Source: JBBSBL01 sp963735885 (GTDB lineage: Bacteria > Actinomycetota > Thermoleophilia > Solirubrobacterales > Solirubrobacteraceae). From it: a stretch of DNA of 64,000 nt. The notes under the pieces were generated by a model that saw nothing but the letters and a program-made list of their open reading frames with translations, was not told where the DNA came from and did no database searches. Positions 17,943 to 26,558 of the stretch are shown piece after piece (position 1 is the first letter of the stretch; each line of letters starts with the position of its first letter). The stretch covers positions 62,001 to 126,000 of the forward strand of contig CAVTMP010000003.1 in the NCBI GenBank assembly GCA_963735885.1. The letters are read 5' to 3'. A program made the position numbers and the translations under genes.

Positions 17943-19469
17943 ATGGCCATCGACGTCGAGCAGGGAGTCCGGGACTACCGCAACTACGTCGGCGGGGAGT
18001 GGGTGGACGCGTCGGGCGGCGAGACCTTCGACGTCGTCAACCCGGCCACCGAGGAGGTCATCGCCCGGGTCCCGAAGATGACGCGCGAGGACGCCCAGGG
18101 CGCGATCCGCACCGCGCGCGAGTCCTTCGACGGCGGCGAATGGTCGGAGCTCGCGCCCGACGAGCGCAGCCGGATCCTGCTCCAGGTGGTCGAGAAGTTC
18201 ACCGAGCACGAGGACGAGCTCGCGGCGCTGGAGACCGCGCAGGCGGGGATGACGATCCGGGCCACGAGCACCTTCGTCATCGGGTACTGCATCAACCACT
18301 GGGACTACTTCGCGCGCAAGGCGGACCGCTCGATGCAGGAGACGCTCGAGCCGGTCTCCTTCCCGACGCACTCCTACAACTTCGCGCTGCGGGAGCCGAT
18401 CGGCGTCTGCGCCGGGATCATCCCCTGGAACTTCCCGCTCGTCATGGCCGTGTGGAAGCTCGCGCCGGCGCTGGCGATGGGCAACAGCGTCGTGCTGAAG
18501 CCGGCCTCGAACACGCCGCTCACGGCGCTGCGCCTCGCGGAGCTGATCGACGAGACCGACCTGCCCAAGGGCGTGCTCAACGTCATCACCGGCGGCGGCG
18601 CCTCGGTCGGCGAGGAGCTCGCCTCGAACCCGATGGTCGACAAGATCGCGTTCACCGGCTCGACCGTCGTGGGGCGGCGGATCATGCAGCTCGCCTCCTC
18701 GACGATCAAGAAGTGCACGCTCGAGCTGGGCGGGAAGTCGCCGAACATCGTCTACGAGGACGCGAACCTCGAGGCGGCGGTGGACGGCGCGCTGTGGGCG
18801 ACGTTCTTCCACCAGGGGCAGGTCTGCGAGTCGGGCACCCGGCTCATCCTGCCGGACGCGATCCACGACGAGTTCGTCGACGCGCTCGTGGAGCGCGCGA
18901 AGACGATCCGGATCGGCGACCCGATGGACTACGACAGCGACCTCGGCCCGCTGATCTCCGCCGAGCAGCTCGAGACGGTCAAGAACTACGTCCGGATCGG
19001 GCAGGAGGAGGGGGCGAAGCTCGTCCTGGGCGGCGAGCCGGAGACCGTCGACGGGAAGGGCTTCTACTTCCAGCCGACGATCTTCACCGACGTCGAGAAC
19101 TCGATGACGATCGCCCAGGAGGAGATCTTCGGGCCGGTGCTCTCGGTGATCCGGGTACAGGACGACGAGGAGGCGATCGCCGTCGCGAACGACTCGATCT
19201 ACGGCCTCGCCTCCGCGGTGTGGACGGAGGACTACGACCGCGCGCTCACCACCGCCAAGCGGCTGCGGGCGGGGACCGTGTGGATCAACGACCACCACCT
19301 GATCAACTGCGTCGCGCCCTTCGGCGGCTACAAGCAGAGCGGCATCGGGCGCGAGCTCGGGCCCTACGGGCTCGACGAGTACACCGAGCTCAAGCACGTC
19401 CACGTCGACCTCACGCGGGACCCCGACGCGAAGATGTTCGGCGTGCTGCTGTCCGAGCCGCGGGCGTGA
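17943..19469 (+). CDS. NAD(P)-dependent aldehyde dehydrogenase
   Basis: The 508-residue enzyme is complete. It shows IIPWNFPL, NAD-binding FTGSTVVGRRIM, general-base Glu in LELGGKSPNIV, catalytic Cys in FHQGQVCESGTR (about residue 295), and the closing EEIFGPVLSVI and PFGGYKQSGIGRELG. It turns an aldehyde into a carboxylate in the cytoplasm. GAGAGGAG precedes the ATG at the spacing of an operon-internal gene. Together with the preceding ADH it forms a two-step alcohol-to-acid route; the DUF779 gene 2.8 kb away is of a type often found beside such ALDHs. Confidence 0.9.
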   Translation: MAIDVEQGVRDYRNYVGGEWVDASGGETFDVVNPATEEVIARVPKMTREDAQGAIRTARESFDGGEWSELAPDERSRILLQVVEKFTEHEDELAALETAQAGMTIRATSTFVIGYCINHWDYFARKADRSMQETLEPVSFPTHSYNFALREPIGVCAGIIPWNFPLVMAVWKLAPALAMGNSVVLKPASNTPLTALRLAELIDETDLPKGVLNVITGGGASVGEELASNPMVDKIAFTGSTVVGRRIMQLASSTIKKCTLELGGKSPNIVYEDANLEAAVDGALWATFFHQGQVCESGTRLILPDAIHDEFVDALVERAKTIRIGDPMDYDSDLGPLISAEQLETVKNYVRIGQEEGAKLVLGGEPETVDGKGFYFQPTIFTDVENSMTIAQEEIFGPVLSVIRVQDDEEAIAVANDSIYGLASAVWTEDYDRALTTAKRLRAGTVWINDHHLINCVAPFGGYKQSGIGRELGPYGLDEYTELKHVHVDLTRDPDAKMFGVLLSEPRA

Positions 19470-19501
19470 GGGTCGGCCGTCGCCGAACCGCCGCCTGAGG
19501 C

Positions 19502-20127
19502 TCAGCGCGGCCGGAGCCGTGCGTAGGCGGCGGGATCGTCGAGGTCGGCGAGCGAGCGCAGCTCCGGGTCGGCGGTGGCCACCGCCGGGATCGCGAGGAG
19601 CTCGGCCGTCGTGATGCGGGCCACGCGGGTGGCGGAGAGCAGCGCCCGGGCGCGCCGCTCGCCGGCGGCCAGGAGGTCCAGTGCCGTGGCGGCGAGGGCC
19701 GGCCGGTAGGCGGCGGGGAAGGGGGCGAGGCGGTCGCCGGTGTCGATCGCCGCGATCTCGGCGGCCCGTCCTCGGCGAGCGCGGCGGCGAGTGCCGAGAC
19801 CACGGCCCCGGCCACGAACGGCGCGTCGACGGTCACGGCGACCGCGATCTCGGCCCCGGCGGCCCCCGCGGCCGCGAGCCCGCCGGCCAGGCCGCGCAGC
19901 GGGCCCTCGTCGGCCACGGCGTCGTCGACGCGCGTCGACGCCCGCGGGGAGGGCGGGGAGCGCCTGACCCGGCCGGGCGAGCACGAGGACAGGGCCGTCC
20001 ACCGCGCGGCGAGGCGCCCCGCGACGTGGGCCAGCAGCGGGACACCGCCCCAGTCCAGCGCGGCCTTGTCGGACCCCATCCGGCACGAGCGCCCGCCGGC
20101 GAGCACGATGCCGGCGACCGCGGGCAC
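19502..20127 (-). pseudogene. mobA: MobA-like molybdenum cofactor guanylyltransferase, three frameshifts
   Basis: The N-terminus has the nucleotidyltransferase signature LAGGRSCRMGSDKAALDWGG, and the middle has ADEGPLRGLAGGL and VTVDAPFV, typical of MobA, which adds GMP to molybdopterin. The product is readable only by switching frames three times: near 20005 (into LVLARPGQALPALPAGVDA), near 19930 (back for VDDAVADEGPLRG) and near 19765 (into AEIAAIDTGDRLAPFPAAY). Two need one base added and one needs one base removed. All blocks remain conserved, so sequencing error is as likely as decay. It starts 8 nt after the SDR stop and closes a PNPOx-SDR-mobA operon. The molybdo-enzyme at 9.5 kb would need it. 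Confidence 0.65.
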
Positions 20128-20134
20128 CCCGCGC

Positions 20135-21238
20135 TCAGCGGAGCAGGCCGGTGAGACGCGCCGACGCGACCGTCTCGTGGAGCGTCTCGCGGGCGTCGTG
20201 CTTCGGGCGCCAGCGCAACGCCTTGCGCGCGTGCGTGGTGTCCATCAGCAGCGGGGAGCGCAGCGCCTCGACCCACTGCGCCTCGTTGGGCAGGAACGGG
20301 ACCCGCGCGACGCCCTCCCGGACCGCGTCGAGCGCGATGTCGGGGAGCGGGATCGAGTACCAGCCGAGCTCGTCGGCGAGGTCGCTCAGCGTGAGCTCGC
20401 CGTCGGCGGCGAGGTTGTAGATCCCCGGCTCGCCGCGACCGGTCACCGCGGCGCGCATCGCCGCGGCGACGTCGTCGTGATGGACGAGCTGGAAGGGCGT
20501 GCCCGGGTCCGGGATCACCGGGGCGAGGGCGGGCACGACGTCGAACAGGCGGCGGACGGCGTCGGGCAGCCGCCCCCCGATCTGGACGTAGGGGATGTTC
20601 TCGATCAGCAGCAGGGCCTCGGGGCCGGCGACGATGCACGGCCGGAAGACGTAGGTGTCGATCGCGCTCCCGGCGGTCGACTCCGCCAGCACGCCCTCGA
20701 CCTCGGCCTTCTCGGCGGAGTAGGAGTTGGCGTCGCTGCCGCGCGCCGGCAGGTCCTCGGTGAGTCGCCCCGGATGATCGTCGTGGAAGCCGTAGGCCGC
20801 CACCGAGGAGGCGTAGACGAGGCGCTTCGCGCCGGCGGCGACGGCGGCGTCGAACACGTGGCGCGAGCCTTCGAGGTTGACGCGGCGGCTCTCGTCGCTG
20901 CCGCTCATGATCACGAAGGCGAGGTGGACGACGACGTCGGCGCCCGCGACGAGGTCCTCCACCGCCCCGCGGTCGAGCACGTCGCCCCGCCGGTACTCGG
21001 TCTTGCGCCAGCCGCGCGCCGCGGGGTCGAAGGGACGGCGCGCCATGCCGACGATGCGCCCGACGTCCCGGCTCCGCTCGAGCGCGGCGACGAACGGGGC
21101 GCCGATGTCCCCGGTCGGCCCGGTGACGGCGACGGTCAGGCGCTCGGGCTTCTTGGCCGTTCGGCGGGCCGTCGCCGCCGGCCGCTTCGCGGGCCGCTTC
21201 GCGCCGGACGGCGTGGGTGGCGTGCGCCGCGGCGCCAT
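20135..21238 (-). CDS. NAD-dependent epimerase/dehydratase family protein
   Basis: The 367-residue extended SDR has a Lys/Arg/Pro/Thr-rich N-terminal tail of about 30, then cofactor motif VTGPTGDIGAPF, DVVVHLAF, RLVYASSVAAYG and active-site SYSAEK (Tyr-x3-Lys). The C-terminal half carries the usual EDLxxLxADVHxxW-type substrate domain in variant form. It probably works on an NDP-sugar or related substrate; the variant glycine motif leaves this open. The start lies 1 nt after the stop of the upstream PNPOx gene, implying co-translation. The basic tail is unusual and may bind nucleic acid or membrane. Confidence 0.75.
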   Translation of the reverse strand: MAPRRTPPTPSGAKRPAKRPAATARRTAKKPERLTVAVTGPTGDIGAPFVAALERSRDVGRIVGMARRPFDPAARGWRKTEYRRGDVLDRGAVEDLVAGADVVVHLAFVIMSGSDESRRVNLEGSRHVFDAAVAAGAKRLVYASSVAAYGFHDDHPGRLTEDLPARGSDANSYSAEKAEVEGVLAESTAGSAIDTYVFRPCIVAGPEALLLIENIPYVQIGGRLPDAVRRLFDVVPALAPVIPDPGTPFQLVHHDDVAAAMRAAVTGRGEPGIYNLAADGELTLSDLADELGWYSIPLPDIALDAVREGVARVPFLPNEAQWVEALRSPLLMDTTHARKALRWRPKHDARETLHETVASARLTGLLR

Positions 21239-21239
21239 C

Positions 21240-22205
21240 TCAGGTCGTGCCCCGCCGGGCCAGCTCCCGCTTCGCGATGCGGCGGAACCGCCGCACCTTC
21301 GACCAGTTCGCCCGCAGCCCCTCGACCTTGGAGGGCGGCAGCTCGAGGCCGCCGACCAGGCGGTGCGGGCGCACCGCCCAGCCCTCCCCGTCGGAGAGGA
21401 GGTCGCCGCGCACCTGGAAGTTGACCTGCCACGTGAAGTCGGGCGCGTGGTCGTGCGCGGTGACGCACGCGCGGCCCGGGGAGACCGGCAGGCCGGCGAG
21501 GTCGCCGCCGAGCCGGACGAGGCCCGCCTCCCGGTCGGTGCGCACCGGGGCGCGGACCGAGAAGGGGAAGCCGTCGGGCCCGACGAAGGTCACCACGGCG
21601 GTGCGGAAGCGCGCGCCCATCTCGTCGATCCGCTCGTCCCAGGCCGCGTCGCCGCCCTCCGGCTCGGCGTGGGGGGCCTCGGGCTCCTCGGAGTGACCGG
21701 AGCGGACCTCCTCCATGTGGGCGTCGTACAGCGTCGGCTCGGCGCCGAGCCCACCGTCCGGCCAGACCCAGATCCGCTCCGGGCGCACGTGGACGTAGAG
21801 CCGGGCGAAGTACCAGAGGAACGCGCTGCGCAGCCGCCTGGGCGGCAGCATCCGCTTCGTGGCGGGGAGCTTCTCGACGGCCTCGCGCTCGTAGCGGGCG
21901 CGGTTGGCGTCGAGGTCCTCGTCGTCGACGCGCGCGGTGCCCTGGACCAGCACCATCGGCGGGCGCTCGAGGCCGCTGCCGGTCGGCTCGGAGAAGAGAA
22001 GCGACACGTGCGGGTTCGCGCGCGCGTCGTTGGCCTTCTTCGGGTAGCCGAGCCCCGTGGTGACGTCCACGCACGGGTCCCCGGGACGGTAGTAGGGCGT
22101 CACGGGCCAGGTGATCGGCTGGCCGGCGGCGTCGAGCGTCGTGTACTCCGTCGTGATGAAGCGGTCGAGCACCGACTGCACGTCCGCCGGGAGGGAGGCC
22201 GTCAC
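21240..22205 (-). CDS. Pyridoxamine 5'-phosphate oxidase-fold (flavin/F420-type) protein
   Basis: The protein is 321 residues from GTG 22205. The first half is a split-barrel flavin-binding domain: PADVQSVLDRFITTEYTTLDAAGQPITWPVTPYY, then PHVSLLFSEPTGSG and PPMVLVQGTARV. The second half (FRTAVVTFVGPDGFPFSVRAPV) looks like a second, weaker copy of the fold. Such actinobacterial proteins bind FMN, F420 or heme and reduce small substrates; the exact role is unknown. The start is chosen from the -10 hexamer 7 nt upstream; a longer in-frame ORF would overlap the divergent DUF779 gene. It heads the operon leading to mobA. Confidence 0.72.
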   Translation of the reverse strand: MTASLPADVQSVLDRFITTEYTTLDAAGQPITWPVTPYYRPGDPCVDVTTGLGYPKKANDARANPHVSLLFSEPTGSGLERPPMVLVQGTARVDDEDLDANRARYEREAVEKLPATKRMLPPRRLRSAFLWYFARLYVHVRPERIWVWPDGGLGAEPTLYDAHMEEVRSGHSEEPEAPHAEPEGGDAAWDERIDEMGARFRTAVVTFVGPDGFPFSVRAPVRTDREAGLVRLGGDLAGLPVSPGRACVTAHDHAPDFTWQVNFQVRGDLLSDGEGWAVRPHRLVGGLELPPSKVEGLRANWSKVRRFRRIAKRELARRGTT

Positions 22206-22212
22206 CCCGGCA

Positions 22213-22220
22213 ACTATAGT
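22213..22220. promoter_or_regulatory. Palindromic bidirectional -10 ACTATAGT
   Basis: The 8-bp palindrome supplies TATAGT on each strand (22215-22220 plus, 22213-22218 minus). Each lies exactly 7 nt from a GTG start (22228 and 22205). Only 22 bp separate the two coding regions, so both messages should be leaderless and the two polymerases would compete. Confidence 0.6.
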
Positions 22221-22227
22221 CGCGGGC

Positions 22228-22590
22228 GTGCCGACCGTCGTGCTCACCGACGCCGCCCGGCGGACCCTCGGCGAGGTGCGGGCCGAACGGCCCGGAGCGC
22301 TCACGCTGGTGATCGGGAACGGGTGCTGCGACGCCACCGCGCCGTTCCTCTTCGAGACGCACCTGGCCGGCCCCGACGAGGTGCGCGTGGCCGAGGTGGA
22401 CGGCGTCCCGGTGCTGCTCGACCGCCCCTTGCTCGACCTGTTCGCCGGGCGGGAGGTCGTGATCGACGTGGCGCCCGACCCGGGCGGCGACTCGTTCTCG
22501 TGCGAGAGCGAGCTCGGAATGCGCTTCTCGCTGGTGCGGATGCCGGCCGCGGGCGGCGGGCGCGCCGCTCAGGCGTCGTCGGCGTCGTAG
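22228..22590 (+). CDS. DUF779 protein
   Basis: The 120-residue protein has the family signature VIGNGCCDATAPFLFE near residue 30 and a second Cys in SFSCESELGMRFS. DUF779 proteins are small, of unknown function, and often found next to aldehyde dehydrogenases; here the ALDH is 2.8 kb away. The paired cysteines GCC suggest metal or redox work, which is inference. The final 22 bp overlap the convergent Nudix gene. Confidence 0.75.
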   Translation: MPTVVLTDAARRTLGEVRAERPGALTLVIGNGCCDATAPFLFETHLAGPDEVRVAEVDGVPVLLDRPLLDLFAGREVVIDVAPDPGGDSFSCESELGMRFSLVRMPAAGGGRAAQASSAS

Positions 22591-23207
22591 CCGGGCTCGC
22601 CGGGCAACAGGACGCGGGCGATCTCGCCGTCGAGCACGACGCGCGGCTCGACCGGCCGGACCTCCCGCCCGCGCGCATGCGCGAGGAGCGCGTCCGCGGA
22701 TGGAAAGCCCGAGATCTGCTCGAGGTGCTTGACGGTGGGGAACACGAGCAGCATCTCGCCGCTCGCTCCGGCCTCGAGGGCCGAGGCCGGGGTCTCCCAG
22801 CGCAGGTCGACGCACTCGACGCCGTCGACGCGCGGCACCGCGTCGCCGGGGAGCACCGCGAGGTAGAACCACGTGTCGAAGCGGATCTTCACCGCGGCCG
22901 GGGTGATCCAGCGGGAGTAGGGGATGAGGTCGTCCGGCGAGCCCAGCGCGACCCCGGCCTCCTCGCGGGTCTCGCGCACCGCCGCCGCCCGGAGGCCGGC
23001 CTCGCCGTCGCCCTCCCCGGCATCGACGGCACCGCCGGGGAAGACCCAGGCGCCGCCCATGAACCGCTGCGCCGGGTTGCGCTGGACGAGGAGGACCTCG
23101 AGCGCCTGCGTGTCGCCGCGGAGCAGGATGACCGTGGCCGCCGGGCGCGGGACCGCGACCTCGCCCTCGTTGAGCTCCTCCCCCGGACCGGGTCGGTCGA
23201 CCTCCAT
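22569..23207 (-). CDS. Nudix hydrolase (NUDT19-like)
   Basis: The 212-residue protein has FMGGAWVFPGGAVDAGEG followed by RAAAVRETREEAGVAL. The Nudix box carries a short insertion between its glycine part and the REx2EE part, as in NUDT19-type CoA diphosphatases; the catalytic RETREE is intact. It probably cleaves CoA, acyl-CoA or another nucleoside diphosphate derivative in the cytoplasm. ATG 23207 is preceded by a -10 hexamer; no ribosome site is needed if the message is leaderless. Confidence 0.8.
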   Translation of the reverse strand: MEVDRPGPGEELNEGEVAVPRPAATVILLRGDTQALEVLLVQRNPAQRFMGGAWVFPGGAVDAGEGDGEAGLRAAAVRETREEAGVALGSPDDLIPYSRWITPAAVKIRFDTWFYLAVLPGDAVPRVDGVECVDLRWETPASALEAGASGEMLLVFPTVKHLEQISGFPSADALLAHARGREVRPVEPRVVLDGEIARVLLPGEPGYDADDA

Positions 23208-23216
23208 CGCGACGGC

Positions 23217-23222
23217 ACCCTA
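23217..23222 (-). promoter_or_regulatory. -10 TAGGGT of the Nudix gene
   Basis: The minus-strand hexamer ends 9 nt from ATG 23207. Confidence 0.45.
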
Positions 23223-23307
23223 GATGATCCCCGCCACGTCGCCCGGTCACGCGGAATGCGGCGATCTCGCCTCCGCGGCCGGTCGATCCGCGGCGGGGCG
23301 AGCCGCG

Positions 23308-23313
23308 TACCCT
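23308..23313 (+). promoter_or_regulatory. -10 TACCCT of the rubredoxin gene
   Basis: The hexamer ends 7 nt from ATG 23321. The intervening bases are TCGCGCC, with no purine-rich ribosome site. Confidence 0.5.
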
Positions 23314-23320
23314 TCGCGCC

Positions 23321-23506
23321 ATGAGCACCGAGACGACGACCGCCCAGCGCTGGATCTGCGAGTCCTGCGGCTTCATCTACGACCCCGCCGAGGGCGACCC
23401 CGACGGGGGGATCCCGCCCGGCACCGCCTTCGAGGACATCCCGGAGACCTGGTTCTGCCCGGTCTGCGGCGCGCGCAAGCGCGACTTCGTCGCCTACGAG
23501 GACTGA
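23321..23506 (+). CDS. Rubredoxin
   Basis: The 61-residue protein has the four iron-binding cysteines Cys13 and Cys16 (CESCGFIYDP) and Cys46 and Cys49 (CPVCGARK), with the aromatic core residues Tyr20 and Trp44. It carries single electrons on one iron atom, commonly to alkane monooxygenases (AlkB) or to oxygen- and peroxide-reducing enzymes. Neither AlkB nor a rubredoxin reductase is in the window, although a TrxR-type reductase lies at 62.7 kb. It is transcribed alone and converges on bioA. Confidence 0.93.
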   Translation: MSTETTTAQRWICESCGFIYDPAEGDPDGGIPPGTAFEDIPETWFCPVCGARKRDFVAYED

Positions 23507-23647
23507 CCCCGCGGCGCAACTCCGGCCGGCCCCCCGTGTTCAGAGCGGTGGGCCGGCCACCGCGCACCTACGACCCCGGTTCGGGGGCCGGCCCCTATCT
23601 TCCCCTCGGCCCGGCGGGACTCAGGACCCGGCGCTCTGAGAGGACGC

Positions 23648-24968
23648 TCAGGCCGCGACGGCGACGGCGGAGCCGGCCCGCACGCCGCAGCCGGTCGCCT
23701 CGGCGATCGACGCCGCGGTGGCCTGCACGAGCCGCGTGAGCTCCGCCTCGGTGATCGACAGCGGCGGCATGAGGACGACGACGTCGCCGAGCGGCCGGAC
23801 GATCACGCCCCGGCGCCGCGCCGCGAGCGTGACGAGATGGCCCATCCGCTCCCCGGGGGCGAAGCCGCCGAGCTCGATGCCGACCATGAACCCCCGCCGG
23901 CGCACCTCGGACACGGCGGTGAGGGGGGCGACGTGCGCGTCGAGCAGGGCGCCCAGCCGGCCGAGCTTCGGCTGCAGGCGCGCGAGGGTGTCCTCGGCCG
24001 CGAACACGTCGAGCGTCGCCATCGCGGCGGCGCAGGCCAGCGGGTTGCCGGTGTAGGTGTGGCCGTGGAAGAAGGTCCGGTACTCGTCGAAGCGCGCCGA
24101 GGAAGCCCTCGTAGACGTGCTCGGTGGTCAGCGTCGCGGCGAGCGGCAGGTAGCCGCCGGTGAGGCCCTTCGCGAGGCACAGGAAGTCGGGGGAGACCCC
24201 CTCGTGCTCGCAGGCGAACATTCGCCCCGTGCGGCCGAAGCCCGTCGCGACCTCGTCCGCGATCAGGAAGACGCCGTGCGCGTCGCACAGCTCCCGAACC
24301 CGACGGAGGTAGCCGTCGGGCTGGAGGCGGATGCCGGCGGCTCCCTGGACCAGCGGCTCGACGACGACCGCGCAGACGCGCTCGCCGTGCTCGGCCAGCA
24401 GCCCCTCGAGCTGGGCGGCGTCGCCGGGACGCGCCCGCCACGCGTCGAACAGCAACGGCCGGTAGGTGGAGTGGAAGAGGTCGATCCCGCCCACCGACAC
24501 CGACCCGACCGTGTCGCCGTGGTAGGCGCCCTCGAGGCAGACGAACCCGGTGCGCCCCGCCTCCCCGCGCTGTGCCCACCACTGGAACGCCATCTTCAGC
24601 GCGACCTCCACCGCGGTCGAGCCGCTGTCGGAGTAGAAGACGCGCGAGAGCCCCTCGGGGGCGAGCGCGACGAGGCGCTCGGCGAGCTCGACCGCCGGCG
24701 GGTGGGAGAGCCCGAGCATCGTCGAGTGGGCGACGCGGTCGAGCTGGGCGCGCACGGCGGCGTCGATCGCGGGATGACGGTGGCCGTGGACGTTGCACCA
24801 CAGCGAGGAGACCCCGTCGAGGTAGGCGTTGCCGTCGGTGTCGTAGAGCGTCGTGCCCTCGGCCCGCTCGATGAGCACCGGCGGCTCCTCGTCCTCCCAG
24901 CCCCGCTGCTGGGTGAACGGGTGCCAGAGGAGGCGGCGGTCGAGCGCCGCGAGGTCGCGCGTGGCCAT
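23648..24968 (-). CDS. bioA: Adenosylmethionine-8-amino-7-oxononanoate aminotransferase BioA, frameshifted
   Basis: This class III PLP aminotransferase makes 7,8-diaminononanoate from KAPA using SAM as amino donor. It begins with the BioA hallmark LLWHPFTQQRGWED (13-26), then GVSSLWCNVHGHRHP, FYSDSGSTAVEVALKMAFQWW, ADEVATGFGRTG and the PLP lysine in CLAKGLTGGYLPLAATL (about 270). The frame breaks near 24095 in a GCGCG run after YEGFLGA. The rest, RFDEYRTFFHGHTYTGNPLAC and onward, is intact one frame over and ends at 23648. One extra base explains it. The other bio genes are 3 kb away on the same strand, so bioA has its own promoter. Confidence 0.88.
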
Positions 24969-24976
24969 CGCCGGGC

Positions 24977-24982
24977 AACGTA
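24977..24982 (-). promoter_or_regulatory. -10 TACGTT of bioA
   Basis: The minus-strand hexamer is 8 nt before ATG 24968. It lies 28 bp from the divergent -10 of the 25026 gene. Confidence 0.45.
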
Positions 24983-25010
24983 GAGCCGCGGGCGGTCGGA
25001 TCGGCTGCTC

Positions 25011-25016
25011 TACCCT
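25011..25016 (+). promoter_or_regulatory. -10 TACCCT of the spermidine-synthase-like gene
   Basis: The hexamer ends 9 nt before GTG 25026. Confidence 0.45.
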
Positions 25017-25025
25017 CGCCCTCCC

Positions 25026-26526
25026 GTGGGCTCTCGCGCCTTCCCCCCGATCCCGCTCGTGGTCTTCGTCGTCGGCGCGGCGAGCCTCGGCGTGGAGATC
25101 GCCGCGGCGCGGCTGCTCGCGCCCTACTTCGGCGCCTCGACGATCATCTGGGCGAACACGATCGCGGTGGTCCTCGTGTCGCTCTCGGCGGGGTACTGGC
25201 TCGGCGGCCGCCTGGCGGACCGCCGGCCCGACGTCGCGCGGGCTGTGCCGCCTCGTGCTCGGCGCGGCGGCGCTGCTGGCGGTCGTGCCCTTCGTCGCAC
25301 GGCCGTTCCTCGACCTCGCGGTCGACGCGCTCGACTCGATCTCCGCCGGCGCCTTCATCGGCTCGCTCGTCGCGGTGCTCCTGCTCGTCGCCATGCCGGT
25401 GCTGCTGCTCGGCGCCGTCTCGCCCTACGCCGTGCGGCTCTCGGTGGGCAGCGTCGAGGAGTCGGGGCGCGTGGCCGGCCGGCTCTACGCGATCGGCACC
25501 GTGGGCTCGCTGGCCGGCGTCTTCCTCTCCGCGCTCCTCCTCGTCCCGCTGGTCGGAACGCAGCGGACGTTCCTCGCCTTCGCGGCCGCGCTGGCGCTCG
25601 TCGGCGCGCTCGGCATGGGGCGCCGGTGGGCGCTCGCGCCGGTGGCCGCCGCCGCGCTGCTCGTGCTCCCGGCCGGGACCCTGAAGGCCGCCGGCGACGG
25701 CGTGCGGGTGCTCGCCGAGCGCGAGACGCCCTACCAGTACGCCCGCGTGCTCCAGCGCACGGACGGCAAGCGCTGGCTGGAGCTCAACGAGGGCGTCGCG
25801 GTCCACTCGGTCTACCGCCCGGGCCGCTGGCTGACCGGCGACTACTGGGACGACTTCCTCGTCCTCCCGCTCGCCACGCGCGCCACGCCGCCGCGACGGC
25901 TGGCGATCCTCGGCAACGCCGCCGGCACGACGGCGCGCGCCTACGGCCACTACTTCCCCCGCACGGCGATCGACGCCGTGGAGATCGACGGGGTCCTCAC
26001 CGACCTCGGGCGTCGCTGGTTCGGCCTGCGCGGGCCGCGGCTGCGCCTCGTCACGGCGGACGCCCGGCCCTTCCTGCGGCGCACGCCGCACCGCTACGAC
26101 GCGATCTTCGTCGACGCCTACCGGCAGCCCTACATCCCGTTCTACCTGGCCACGCGCGAGTTCTTCCGGCTCTGCCGCGAGCGGCTGCGGCCGGGCGGCG
26201 TGGTCGTGGTCAACGTCGGCGAGCCACGTGACACCGACCGCCTCGAGCGGGTGCTCGCGGCCACCATGGGGGCGGAGCTCCGCACCGTGCTGCGCGACCC
26301 GGTCGAGCCGACGAACACGCTGCTGCTGGGCGCCGTCGGCCCGGCATCGGCGGGGCGCCTCGCGGCGGCCCGCGCCCGCCTCCCCGCGCCGCTGCGGCCG
26401 TTGGCCTCGGCCGCCGCCGCCCGGCTCGGGCCGCCGCGCCCGGGCGGCCGCGTGTACACCGACGACCTCGCCCCGGTGGAGTGGCTGACCGACACGTCGA
26501 TCGTGCGCTACGCGGCGGGGGAGTGA
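25026..26526 (+). CDS. Membrane-fused spermidine synthase-like methyltransferase-fold protein, frameshifted
   Basis: The N-terminal part has hydrophobic helices (LVVFVVGAASLGVEIAAARLLAPYFG, then ANTIAVVLVSLSAGYWLGGRLAD, and further helices to about residue 210). The C-terminal part has the Rossmann fold of spermidine synthases: LGNAAGTTARAYGHYF, DAVEIDG, ADARPFLRR and FVDAYRQPYIPFYLATREFF. The usual GGGDG is altered to GNAAGT, so aminopropyl transfer is uncertain. The frame shifts near 25240 (DVAR to GLCRLVLGAA), explained by one extra base in a GCGCGGG run. Similar fused proteins are common in actinobacteria with unproven function. Confidence 0.72.
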
Positions 26527-26558
26527 GGCGGTGTCCGGCAAGGACCGGCGGCCCGCGC

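Noticed and set aside
17061..19403. Long antisense ORF of 780 codons opposite the ADH and ALDH genes
   Set aside because: Leu/Val/Arg/Asp-biased third-position shadow of two well-supported genes; no family motif.
14609..19498. Very long plus-strand ORF of 1629 codons
   Set aside because: It is Arg/Pro/Ala-rich shadow sequence through ccdA, the antisense of an SDR, and SCP2. Only its stretch from 16676 to about 17174 is real (first part of the iron alcohol dehydrogenase).
23521..23595. Nested GGCCGGCC-type repeats between rubredoxin and bioA as a terminator
   Set aside because: Several overlapping GC palindromes can pair in many ways, but none gives a clear stem with a T-tail; general GC richness is enough to explain them.
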